Positions 22,955 through 33,441 of a stretch of DNA of 64,000 nt are shown here, one piece after another (position 1 is the stretch's first letter; the number at the start of each line of letters is the position of its first letter). The notes beneath the pieces are model-generated. The model was not told where the DNA came from, searched no databases, and saw only the letters and a program-made list of their open reading frames with translations. A program made the position numbers and the translations under genes. Source of the stretch: Drosophila pseudoobscura (taxonomy: Eukaryota > Arthropoda > Insecta > Diptera > Drosophilidae); NCBI RefSeq assembly GCF_009870125.1, contig NC_046681.1, forward strand, positions 12,847,001 to 12,911,000, given 5' to 3'.

Positions 22955-25391
22955 CAGCCAAAGGCGGCAACGGAGCGGCACAAAAAGCCAAAGGCAAAGC
23001 GGCTAAAGCAGCAGCGACAGCAAATGCAACCAACACAGCCACAGCCACAAAAGCAACAAAAGCAAATACAACAGAAATCAAATGAACTCAAATTAAATGT
23101 AAATGTAATTTTTATGCTAATTATTTTTATTTAAACGCAAGTTTGTTTGCGAGGTGTAAAACGCAGCAGCAAGAACAAAAACAAAGACACAAATTTCATA
23201 CGACAACAGAGAAAAGAAAAGCTAAAAATGAACGATATTTTTTATGAAATTAAATGAAAATAAATTAAATTAAAATCAAATGAAATGAAATGACATGCGT
23301 AAAGGCAACAAGAGAATTATGATTAATATAAATAATTGGAAAGGCAACAGACATAATATACATAAATACATACATATATACATATACAAACTATGCCCGT
23401 GTACATATTTACTGTGCGTACATAAATATGTATTTACAAAGCAGCAACCGCAACACACAAAACGTATGGGGGGAAAAAAGAAACAAAAACATTTAACAGT
23501 GCGAAGAAGAAAAAACATATATAACTGTCGGACAAACCTCGAAAGACAAGTCACGAATACAAAATTAATTACACATTCAAAAATCGCGAAAATGTGTGTT
23601 TGTACAAACAAAAAAAAAGAGTAAAAACTCAAATAAAATAAACATGAAAAACTGTGCGAATTAATTAAGCGACATTCACAAGAAGAGCGGAAACAGCAAA
23701 GCATTTAAATTGTATTTAACTGTAACGAAGGCTAACAGTTTAATTAAAGCCGTCAAAATTGCATTTGTAAACTAGCAAAGAACCACGAAAATCTAAAACC
23801 ATGGATTCCAAGGGAGAGTTTCTAATTTGTTGTCCTTTATGAAATGTTTTAATGTTCTTTTAATGTCGCTTTGATTTTAATTCAATCCATCCTCTCTTTG
23901 TGCGGTGCAGAGCCAGGCAAACGAAACAACTAACTTTTATATATGTATCACATATTTTGATTATCTTAGGTACAATTTTCTATTGTCAGTTTTGATTAGT
24001 ATTAGGTTAAAAGCTTTATGTTTTAGCAAGCTGGTAGCGAGCCCGCCACTGATTATGTTTAATGTTATCTGACATGTATATGACGATATGTATGTATGTA
24101 TCTCCCCAAATCTAAATCTAAATATAAATCTGAATAGAAATGTATTTTTATGTGCGTATTTCGGAAGTCGTGTACATTTACTCGTATGTGACTCGTTTTA
24201 GTACTCGTATCTTAGGTTACTAGTTTATGTTTTTTGTTTTTGTCTGAGTTTCGAATTGCATGCTCAATGTTTAACAACGACACTGCCCGGAGTCTCGCAC
24301 GGGTCCTACTCCAAGCCGATCAAAGATATTGTAACAAAATCAATCAAAGTTTCGAATTCCAACTGTTTGATCAGTTTTCAAAAGTATTGTTTAGCTCTTA
24401 AAGTGTATCTCAAACTACTCGTGATCTACACTGCAGACATTTTTAATTTTTCAAATCTTGAGTTTCTGTGTTAGCCCCATCTTCGATTCCTGCAAAACAT
24501 TGCGAGTACACAAGCAACAACTTCAAACTCTTGTAAATAAACTCTATGAAATATATATAAATATGAATACAAAATAAGTAAGCGAATAAATTAAAAACGA
24601 ATTGCATATACATAAACCGCAAAGTAAGTTCACAAATTAAATTAAATCAATTGATATATGGAATATGTATTCAATAAATTTAACAATTAAAAATGCAAAG
24701 AAACAAATGCAACTCGAAGCAAGCAGATGCTTTTGGTTTTTTTCTCAAACAACATAACAGACAAAGAACAAAAACAAAAAACATTTAACTATTAATTTAA
24801 TTAAAATAAATAAAGAATTAATTAATTGACTTTAAGTAAACTAATTAATTATGATTATGAAAAAAGGCAAAGGAAACTTCTACAAAACAAAAGAATGAAT
24901 GAATATGAGAAATGATAATAAAACACAAGAAAAAACTACTATTTTATAAAATAAAACCATGTGTATATAATTACGAATACGATAATTTTAGAGTCGTTTT
25001 AATGAAAGTAACGTCAAAAGACACAAGAAATATTTTTTGGATGCCAGATATTCAAGTTTTTGGATGGAACCTGTAAACCTATTGCTTATGTGCATCAAGA
25101 GCATGATCAATAGGGGTATACCACCTTTGATTTTCGTCACACAGCATGAACTGCTTGTCAAATGTCTGTTAAAGAAACAATCGTTCGCCCGCATTAAGGA
25201 TACTCAATTTAAAAATACATTTTTAAATCATTTTTAATATTAGTTAGCAAAATGTTGAAGGCACTGTAGGTCAATAGGTTACAAATACTTAAAAATTAGT
25301 ATACAAAGAACGGTTTTGGTTAACGACGAAAGAGACGAACACAATTTAGTTAGAGGACTCTGCTGGCCGAAGCCATTTGGGGCTGCAGCAA
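22955..25391 (+). other. Probable long kuz 3' UTR and tail-to-tail intergenic DNA
   Basis: AT-rich with no coding signal. Candidate polyadenylation signals on + are AATAAA at 24536-24541 and others near 24586, 24672 and 24807. On - an ATTAAA (plus-strand TTTAAT at 25233-25238) may serve the converging ics gene. Confidence 0.6.
24536..24541 (+). terminator. Candidate kuz polyadenylation signal
   Basis: AATAAA in an AT-rich 3' UTR context about 1.6 kb after the second kuz stop. Several other AATAAA hexamers follow, so the used site is uncertain. Confidence 0.35.
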
Positions 25392-25482
25392 CTATGCGCG
25401 TATTCGAGAGGCCTTCTTGCTCTTGTCCGCCTTCGGTGGAGGTGGTCCGCTGCGTCCGGCCTGCATGTGGCGATTGTAGATG
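25392..25482 (-). CDS. ics: ics exon 3, C-terminus
   Basis: After a 61-nt intron it encodes IYNRHMQAGRSGPPPPKAD and a Lys/Arg-rich end, with the stop at 25394-25392. The YGRHMQANPEPPKK segment of human RSU1 aligns here. Confidence 0.9.
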
Positions 25483-26943
25483 CTGTGGAGATGGCAGATG
25501 ATTATAATATATAAACAGTAGATACCTAATGCTTTTCACTTACATTTTGTAGGTCTCTGTTTTGAGGTAATCAATCACGTGACTGATGCCCAAAAGATAC
25601 TGCTCGGCAATCGGATTCACCCAGGGATTCTCCTCCATTTTCATCACCGACTTGTTGCTCAACAGATCCAGCTGAGCCACCTCGGGCGGAAGGACCTGCA
25701 ACCTGTTGTTTTGGATATGCAGCTCCCGCAGACGCGCCAACTCCCCAATCTCCCGCGGCAGCTCCAAAAGGTCGTTGTCCCGCAAGCCAAGTATCTGCAG
25801 ATTCTTCAGTTGGCCCAGCTCCTTGGGTATATACTCAAAGTCGTTGTCGCCCAGATACAGGGCGCGCAGCGTCTCCATGCCAAAGAAGTTGCCGGGCAGC
25901 ACTTGCTCGCTAAGATTGTTGTACGACAAATCGAGGACCTCCAGCACGGGAAAGGCGCCGAAGCCACGCGGTAGGTTCACCAGTCGATTAATGGACACAT
26001 TCAGGATGCGCAGCTTTGGCATGGACGATAGCGAAACCGGGAGCTCGGCTAGCTGGTTGTTAGAGAGGTTCAGGATCTCCAAATTCAGCAGATTTGCGAT
26101 TCCCGGATTGATGACACTGATTTTATTGTGCGACAGCGTGAGTCGGGTGATATTGGACATGTTGACTGAAAGAAGAAACAGACGAAATTTAGGACAAATT
26201 TATGAATTGGGTTTTGTTTACAATTTTACAATCTAAAATATCCCAAAAACCACAGCAGCAGTAAATTTCCTACTTGGTACTATACGGAACAGCTGTTCGC
26301 ACGCCACAAGTGGATTGATGCGATGTGCTAAAGCGAGACAAATATAGTTTCATGGGACATTTTCATTGCTGGTAGCATTCTTTTAATTTAAACAAATAAA
26401 TGTGAAATGATTAATGGTGGCTTGCTTGCATATAGGGAGTGCCTTATTTGCACACCAAAAACTAACTTCATTTAACTTCCATTTCCACTATTTTGCTTGA
26501 AACTCCGTTTCTGCTGGGCGGTTTTCTCTTCAGATTCTGTATACAATGGAATGCCTTTTCTCGCGCTGGCGTCATCGCAGAAAATAAATGTGGAAATATT
26601 AATTTATGCAATATTCTGTAGCTATTTTCATTGTGATACTCTCAATGCAGGCATTTGCAGAGGCAAAAGGACGAAAATGAGAAGTATCACTGATTTATTG
26701 TTGGCAGTTGTTGGGCGAGGCTGAATTGTGCGTGGGTGGGAGTTTCTTCTTGTGACTGGTTGTTGCCTGTATAAAACTCTATTTAAGCAGTAAAACGATG
26801 TACTTACACAGTCCAGGCAGCTCCTCGAAGGAGGTGAGACCCTTCTCAACCAGATCCAGTTCCCGGTTTTGCGTTTCCCGGGCCTCATCCAAAACTTTCT
26901 TCGCTTTCGACATCTTCGCGTTTACTGGTAGACATTGACTCAT
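25392..26943 (-). CDS. ics: Ras suppressor protein 1 (icarus), leucine-rich repeat adaptor
   Basis: An LRR adaptor that binds PINCH in the integrin-linked ILK-PINCH-parvin complex and dampens Ras/JNK signalling (known of RSU1). Exons on - are 26943-26808, 26165-25544 and 25482-25392. The join reads ...ELPGLFNMSNITRLTLSHN..., matching human RSU1 ...NGLFTLSHIT.... About seven LRR units follow, then ENPWVNPIAEQYLLGISHV and SETYK-like KTETYK, and a basic tail PPPPKADKSKKASRIRA. Two in-frame ATGs exist, at 26943 and 26913. The second aligns with the human start (MSKAKK), giving 272 residues against 277 in human. The first adds MSQCLPVNAK. It converges on kuz. The short basic end is the least conserved part. 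Confidence 0.95.
25544..26165 (-). CDS. ics: ics exon 2, leucine-rich repeats
   Basis: Carries the LRR core, including LPRGFGAFPVLEVLDLSYNN and LRALYLGDNDFEYIPKELG, typical of the RSU1 family. It ends KTETYK plus a split Ile codon before GTAAGT. Confidence 0.95.
26166..26807 (-). other. ics intron 1
   Basis: A 642-nt intron on -, GTAAGT to TTTCAG. Nothing else was recognised in it. Confidence 0.85.
26808..26943 (-). CDS. ics: ics exon 1
   Basis: Contains both possible start codons, 26943-26941 and 26913-26911, each with A at -3. It ends ...CTGT before GTAAGT on -. The product begins MSKAKKVLDEARETQNREL if the inner start is used, and homology favours this. Confidence 0.9.
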
Positions 26944-28786
26944 TTTGTTGTTGCTCCAGCTGTTCTGTTTTCAGAAGAGATGCCAGACTGTTGGAAAAAG
27001 ATAGAATTTCAAGATGCCAGACAGTCGAAAATATACAACTAACAAGCTGGTGGAAAAGTTTTCTAAAATTAAAATTAAACTTAACTTATTCCACAGATCA
27101 TATTTAATTTACTCCCAATCAAGTCCAGTTTTAACCAGTTATTAAACTGCATTATAGTATTCAAATTCAAAGACATACCCAATGGCTCGCCAGTTGTTTA
27201 CACGGAAGTGGTCTCGCAGCTCTGGTAACTGCAATTTTCGTTTGCATATGTTTTCCTGCTGTCAGTTTTCAGCAGTTTTCCATCACTTTGATACAAATTT
27301 CACTATTATTTAGGTCACTTTTGTACACATAAATGCACTTGACCTAGTTTTTTATGAAAATGTGTGTGTTTATGCACAAAATATAGCTTTCACTTGCATT
27401 CACTTTTGCTCAAATATGTATGATTATATGGTTTTCCCTATTGCAGACTGCGGCAGTGGCTTTATTCTAATGTGCTTCACAGCGTGCTGTTCTAGAAATC
27501 TAATCACAAAAATAGCCAAGATGCAGAATGAGTTGTACGTCGCGTCGTGCGGCATGCGTCACCTTTCGTGCTGCGACCGTCTCGGGTAACTAAAGACTCG
27601 AAATCTCCCACAGCGTCAACGAGATCGATCGATGTGAGTGTGAATGTGGATGTGAATGTGGATATGCTGGGAATGTGGTGTGGATGTGCCTGGCCGTGTG
27701 TATAGTCTGTATAGTAGATCGGCTCTCTGGCATGGGCTGGTTTTGCCTTTTCTGATTGTCGCAACTGTCGATAAAAACAAAAGCAGCAAACCGACAGCCA
27801 CTGCCGGCCCCAAACTTGATATGGTTGATGTTTGCTTTTGTTTTTTTTAAATATATATTTTGCACGTTATCCGAGGGAAGACCACTGCGATGGAAACCAG
27901 TTTGAGATCGTGAATTGAACGATTTTGTTAAATAGCTGGAAAGGAATTCCGAAACTGATTGATTTTACTGCTAAAAACCAAGCCTTTTCAAATTTTAAGA
28001 ATTCCTTTTTTATTGTAAACTTCTCTCGGCATCATTTGATTTCACAATTAGAGCAAGCAAATGCCGACCTCTAGTTATTACTTGCATTTTATCCGCTCTA
28101 CATAAAAGATAATTTAAAGGCTGTTATAGTTGCACATCCGATCCATATCAAATTAGGGAGCAAGAAGAAAGATGTCCAAGGAAATAATAAAATAAAATAA
28201 AAGATGTCGGTGATACCGATCTGAACACAGAGGGACAGCAAAACGTACGCTTTGGCAACTGTATTTACTTTGTAGAGGGTAAATGTGTACATATTCTTAC
28301 ATATTCTCAAATGATGATAAGGCCAAAAACACTATAAAATGTATATCGAACCAAATGCAATTAATGAAAAAATGTGATGTTAACTACATATTTTGCGCAG
28401 CCCTGCCAAAATATGTACATATATATAATAATAATAATCCGATCTGAACCAATTTAATATCTTCAAAATTGTGGACTATTTTATTTTATTTAACTTCGGC
28501 TTGTAACAGAGTGAATTCTCTGCCATACGAAGAGAACGAGTTGCTTATCTCAGGAGATCTCGGGGATCAAGTTTCTTATAGTTCGACTAATAATTATGAG
28601 TAAGTGGGGAATTATGGATTTGTCACTATAAATAAAAATATAGTATATATTATTCCCCCTAGAGGGTATGACAAACCCTCAAGATTTATTGACTATTAAA
28701 TGCTATTGTGCAACCATAGAAAAATGTATTAACAATTTGAGGGATGCTAAAAACATATTATTCACACTACTGCCAATGCATTTAAA
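26944..28786. other. Intergenic, ics upstream region
   Basis: Contains the presumed ics promoter and a GAATGTGGAT-type simple repeat near 27630-27700. A Cys-rich frame at about 27362-27589 has no signal peptide or splice support and was not called. A GGGGAATTAT sequence at 28606-28615 lies upstream of the first small secreted gene. Nothing else was seen. Confidence 0.5.
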
Positions 28787-28822
28787 ATGGTACAGCCAGT
28801 ACAGCCCATAGTCTCCAATGCG

Positions 28823-28907
28823 ATGGTTCTCAAGTGTATCCTTGTGGCAACTCTGATGCTGACTCTAGTAAATTGTGGCTACATTAAGTGGGATACCCCC
28901 GTTACAA
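28823..28907 (+). CDS. Secreted protein 1 exon 1, signal peptide
   Basis: Twenty-eight codons plus one base, encoding the hydrophobic leader and the start of the mature chain (GYIKWDTPVT). The donor is GTAGAA, weaker than consensus. Confidence 0.65.
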
Positions 28908-29118
28908 GTAGAAGCCTTTTCTGAGCTGGTATTATTACTGGAAATAATTGGTTTTTTTTTTTTTTATTGCAGTTTGCCATGTCATTGGACGATGCCAAGA
29001 ACCAGATGGAGAATATTGCCGTGGACGCCTACTCGAAGATAGAAAATGTGGTATAAATCGTTGCTGCCTACGTAAATATGAGTCAAAAAAAGATCAGTTT
29101 CTCGTTCCTGATGTATAA
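28823..29118 (+). CDS. Small secreted six-cysteine protein 1, defensin-like spacing
   Basis: Not a recognised named gene. Exons are 28823-28907 and 28973-29118, with a 65-nt phase-1 GT-AG intron ending in a long T run. The 76-residue product begins with a clear signal peptide (MVLKCILVATLMLTLVNC). A second exon follows whose cysteines are spaced C-x5-C-x7-C-x9-C-x4-CC. This resembles the vertebrate beta-defensin order and close terminal Cys pair rather than the usual insect defensin, which ends C-x-C. An in-frame upstream ATG at 28787 would add 12 residues before the signal peptide. The inner start is preferred for the signal. An AATAAA at 29165-29170 fits the 3' end. A paralogue with the same architecture follows 300 bp downstream. 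It may be an antimicrobial, a seminal or another secreted ligand. Confidence 0.75.
28973..29118 (+). CDS. Secreted protein 1 exon 2, cysteine domain
   Basis: The acceptor is a long T run plus TTGCAG. It encodes CHVIGRCQEPDGEYC, then a spacer, C, GINR, CC and a Lys-rich tail to TAA at 29116-29118. Confidence 0.7.
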
Positions 29119-29164
29119 GGTATATAAGATTTTAATCGTGATCTTGAAATAGGAACAAAACTGA

Positions 29165-29170
29165 AATAAA
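29165..29170 (+). terminator. PolyA signal of secreted protein 1 gene
   Basis: AATAAA 47 nt after the stop codon, followed by T-rich DNA. Confidence 0.6.
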
Positions 29171-29414
29171 TTTCTTATTTAGTTGACCCTATTTTCGAAA
29201 ATCAACCGAAGTGAATTACTTCTATCCAATTCATCCGCAATTGTTCACGGATCGGTTCAGCGTTCAGTCACGCTTCAATTAATTTATGTTTAGATACGGC
29301 ACCTGCATAACTTATTTGATTGGAAACGCGAAGTATTCTAATAGTTTAAAGGTGAATTTTAATATTTAAACGGGCGGTTATTTCCGAAGAGTCCGAGCTG
29401 TGGAAAGCTAGAAA

Positions 29415-29526
29415 ATGTTGCTCAAATATTCTGTATATTTAGCCCTGACCTTTACATTGGTGTTTTCTAAAGAAACAAATTATCAACGCAATTATCGTGC
29501 CAAATTGGCCAGGGCAACGATTTCTG
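29415..29526 (+). CDS. Secreted protein 2 exon 1, signal peptide
   Basis: Start context GAAAATG. It encodes the leader and the basic N-terminus and ends in phase 1 before GTAAGT. Confidence 0.72.
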
Positions 29527-29748
29527 GTAAGTTTCCAATAGAAAAGAGATCAAGGACATGTGATAAATGTGTTGAAACCCACAGGTCCTTGCCGTGTTGC
29601 AGACCCAGGAAAGTGTGTGAATATACACGGAAAATGCGATGGTAATAAGTATCAAGCTCCAGAATGTCAAATGCCATCAGTCTGTTGTGTCAGGTCCAGA
29701 AGCGTATATAAGAAAATTGAGGGCTTAGATTCGAGCTATTTTGAATGA
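29415..29748 (+). CDS. Small secreted six-cysteine protein 2, defensin-like spacing
   Basis: Tandem relative of the gene at 28823. Exons are 29415-29526 and 29585-29748, with a 58-nt phase-1 intron having consensus GTAAGT and CACAG. The 91-residue product starts with a signal peptide (MLLKYSVYLALTFTLVFS), then a basic stretch (KETNYQRNYRAKLARATIS), then the cysteine domain spaced C-x7-C-x6-C-x9-C-x5-CC. The mature chain is clearly cationic by count. An AATAAA at 29796-29801 fits the end. Sequence identity with the first copy is low outside cysteines and the signal, so common origin is inferred from order, intron phase and Cys pattern. Function is unknown. Host defence, reproduction or signalling are all possible. 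Confidence 0.78.
29585..29748 (+). CDS. Secreted protein 2 exon 2, cysteine domain
   Basis: After CCCACAG it encodes PCRVADPGKCVNIHGKC, a nine-residue spacer, C, QMPSV, CC and a tail ending DSSYFE before TGA. Confidence 0.75.
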
Positions 29749-29795
29749 TTCTGATGCTGAACCAATACAGATCCGCTATTGGTTCTTTCGTCTAA

Positions 29796-29801
29796 AATAA
29801 A
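29796..29801 (+). terminator. PolyA signal of secreted protein 2 gene
   Basis: AATAAA 48 nt after the stop, matching the distance seen in the upstream copy. Confidence 0.6.
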
Positions 29802-31324
29802 ATGCATAAAATCCCCTACTAAGGCGTACAGAAAGAGCACTTGAATAAGGAAAAGTTTTCTGACCTAACTCCCTTCTGTTCTCCCTTCAGCTCGGAATGC
29901 GAGACGAATCTATCCCAGATTCGAGCTTAGAACACATCCAATATTATCTCTAGCCGTGCACTAGCTGCTTTGTCTATTTTCTGCACTTTTAATTACTCAG
30001 TAGGAGCACTGCAGCACCCTCATGTGGCCGCATTCGCGGGGGCGTTTGTGCCCCACATTTTGGCTTCGGTATTAGTTTTCATTTCGCCCGTTGTCGAATC
30101 TGCAAAACAGAAAGTTTGTCTTATGCGCCTTCCGCTGCATAATTTGCGTGTTGCTCTCGCTGCTTTTTTTTGTTTTTGGTTTCTTTTTGCGAGATGGATT
30201 GGCCGGGTGGAGCCGGTGGTTGGGTGGCGGGGGAATATGAGGCATTTGTTGCTTTGGCCCACACATTTCCGCCATATAAAATATGCAAAACAATGCAAAA
30301 ACTCTCGCCTGGGCAGCAAAGCAACAACGAAATATAAACTTTCCCTGCTCTGGCCCAAAAATTAATTTTTGTTTCAGATGGCGCGCAGATTTTTCGGCTG
30401 CATTTTTGGCCGTGCTGCTAATGTTGTGGCAACAACAGCGGGTATCGGGCAACGTCTACCATCGACCGTAGACCGTCGACCGACCACCAACCAACGACCA
30501 CTGTCCGTACTTTTTGTTTTAATTAACTTTTTTGTTTGTTGTTTTGTTGCCAAAGTTTTGCAGCGCTGTGCAAATTGTGCTAATTTTGAAATGGCGTGCA
30601 ATGCAATGTTCGTACATACATATATATAGAATTTTCATGCCTAGAAATTGCGACGGGAATCGCTGCAAGGATAATGATCTATTGCGAGAAAACCGTTCGA
30701 CAAAATGGAATGGAATGGAAATTCAATGTTGGCTTTTTAAGCAGCATCACTTACCCGAAAATTGCCACAGATTTTCCTTCCTTCTGTCTCCATAATTCAT
30801 TTGGCCTTAGGTCGAGTGCTGGCCTATGCGCTGGCCATGTGAGATCCAATAGGAATATTTATTTGGGCTCGGCGACTTGATTGGCGTTATTGTAGCATAA
30901 ATTATTCAGTGGCGGGAATGCTTTGAATTGTATAATACCAATGCTGATTTAGGGCAATAAATTCGCATTATTTTTTGTAAAATAATTTGCTATCGATGTG
31001 ATAAGGTAATCCAGCCTTATACAGGAAATAAAACGATCTGAATGGAAGTTAATTAATGGCGCTTAAAGAAACACAGTGGCAGTGGGAATTGTCCTCAGTA
31101 ATTTGTGTCCATTTTCCTGCCTCGACCACAGTCAGAAAGAGTTGTCCGTCCTTTAGGCTGATTGAATAGCTCCAAGTGGTCTCGAGCCCGATTCAGCCTA
31201 GTAGCTGGAAATATAAATGACTGCTTCCCTCTCGCAGCTGTCAACACATGGGAATGGGCGCATCCTTCTGTCCGGCACTTGGACGCTTACTTTATTTCTG
31301 GCAATTTTTCAATGCGCTTTGCTT

Positions 31325-31360
31325 GCCCAGGCCCAGGCCCAGGCCCAGGCCCAGGCCCAA
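31325..31360. repeat. GCCCAG hexanucleotide array
   Basis: Six tandem copies of GCCCAG. It is a simple repeat in non-coding DNA. Confidence 0.85.
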
Positions 31361-33292
31361 GGCAATGGAACTGCCGTCAGCCGGCAGGCATCAAGCATCA
31401 GACACCCAGGACTCGGCACCAGGCCAGGGCAATCATTGGCAATGGCTGCTTTGTAGCTCCATTCAGGCTGCCTCGACCACAGGACGTGCTGTGCCTTTTG
31501 CTGTCTTGCACTTACTTATACAGCCATCCTGCCATCCTGTCTCCCTTTGGCTGGGGGCTAAGGCTCAGTGCCGTTTGATTTACTTCAAACAATTGGCAAC
31601 ATCATACATCAACGCGTTTTTTGTTCTTGTTTTGGTTTTGTTGAGTAAATCCCTATGCAAACAATGCATAGTTGTTAAATTTGTGCAGATTTTGCCTGTT
31701 CCCTAGATTTATGTTCGATTGGACTTTGTCAAAGTTTTGTCCGCTCGCCACCTTCTTCTTGAAAGTGTCGACAAACAGGCCATACAGAATGGAATATCTC
31801 GAAGGGCACCATTGGTATATGTGTGGGCTTCGACCAGTCTGAGGTTCTCTCTAGACCTCTAGTAGGGAGATAATTCTGTTCATCAAGCTTAAAGCGTTGG
31901 AATCCCCATTCAGCAGGCATCGCGGATGCGACTTATGAAATATGTACGCAGTAATGACACAACACATAAAACTCAAACAGAAAATGAAATAAATGAATTT
32001 AATTGGCTCACGCGAAATACGGTAAAACTAATCCATTTTAATTAAGGTAAATAAAATGTAATTTTCAAAGTGATGGCGGTCAGGTCATAAGGGCACCGGG
32101 CACCAAAAGGGATTATGCAGTCCCGCAAAAAGTGCGATAAAAAAGCTGAGTAGAATACTCGTACAATACGGAACCGAAATCGAAACTGAAAATGAAACCG
32201 AACGAGCATAATTATTGGCAGACGGGGTAAAGTTAGATAAACGGATTTAAATTGTGGATGCCGTGTGTGTGCGTTTCTGTGTCCTCTGTAAAATGCATAA
32301 TTCATAATTATGCACATGGTAATGTGTGTAAATAAATAAAATTCCACATTAATTTGTTGACAATTATGAATTTATTAGCTGAACAAAGGCTTGTAGCCAA
32401 ATCTGCACTGTAGCTTACAAAGCGATTAATTAGCGCTCGGCTGGCATTTGGACTGTCAACAAATATTTAACTACTCATTAGGCGCCCTCCAGCCAGAGTC
32501 AAGCCCGTAGCCAGCGCGGCATTACGTATACGCCGCGTATTACCGGTACTAGCACCTGCCCCTCATTAGAATTCAGTTTGTGTCCCGGTGTCTCGTCTCG
32601 TCTCAAGTTAACTCCAGCTTCAATGTTCCGCAACGTGTGCCGCAAACGCAAAAGCAACAGCAAAAGGAAAAGGAAACGCACACGGAAAATAAGAAAATTG
32701 TGTGTGCTGGGGCAAACTACTTGCTATTCAGTACGTTGAACTTCGTTTAGCCGGGCGAAATGTTTTAGAACTCGTTAGAGCGTCCATGGAGAGGACAGAG
32801 ATTGAGATGGAGATGGAGTCCTGACAGTCTGCTGTGCCGCCTCATCAATGCACTCGGTCCCCTGACTAGCCGCAAGCTATTGAATATCACCGCGTAATCT
32901 ATTTAGCATCAACTGTTGCGTTGCTGAGCTGCCAGATGAAAATCGACAAGATGACAGAGCGCTAGCTCCAGCAATTATTTGCCAGCCCTGATAACGAGTG
33001 AAATGGTCTCCAATTTGGTGCTCACATCATGCCACAAGCTGATCGGAAGTTTGCCTACATGTATACGTTTACCCTTTCCTATCAGCGAACCACAATCCAC
33101 TGTTCAATTGCATCAGTGTCTGGGCAATATGGAGACATCGACTCAGACAATAACATTACATCTCTGTCCCGATGCCGGGCTGTCTGGCACCCAAAATCAA
33201 AAGTACTCCCCTGTCGAAATCAAAGTATTGATAAATTATGTGTTCGTTTCTGCTTTGACGGCTGACTCTGGTCACTTTTGCTCATTTTTCAG

Positions 33293-33441
33293 GCAATGGA
33301 TGCTGCGATGGAAACGAAAGGAAGACCGTAAAAAAGTTTTTCAAATGTGGACAATGACTACGGTTACCTGTTGTCAGGCTTTTCCAGCACAGACAGAGAC
33401 AGAGGAAGAGTCGGACAGAGAGGAGGAAGAGGGAGGCACAG
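33293..33441 (+). other. Exon-like segment inside a long open frame, uncertain
   Basis: The segment is bounded by CTCATTTTTCAG and GTAAGC, both good splice signals. It lies inside an open stretch without stops from about 32979 to 33656 on + (first ATG 33003). In that frame it reads QWMLRWKRKEDRKKVFQMW and an acidic end. It matches no family I recognise, and the flanking amino-acid composition is not protein-like, so chance is quite possible. Confidence 0.2.

Noticed and set aside
27362..27589. Cys-rich frame with two Cys-Cys pairs near the secreted gene pair
   Set aside because: No signal peptide, no ATG at a sensible place and no matching intron structure. Probably chance.
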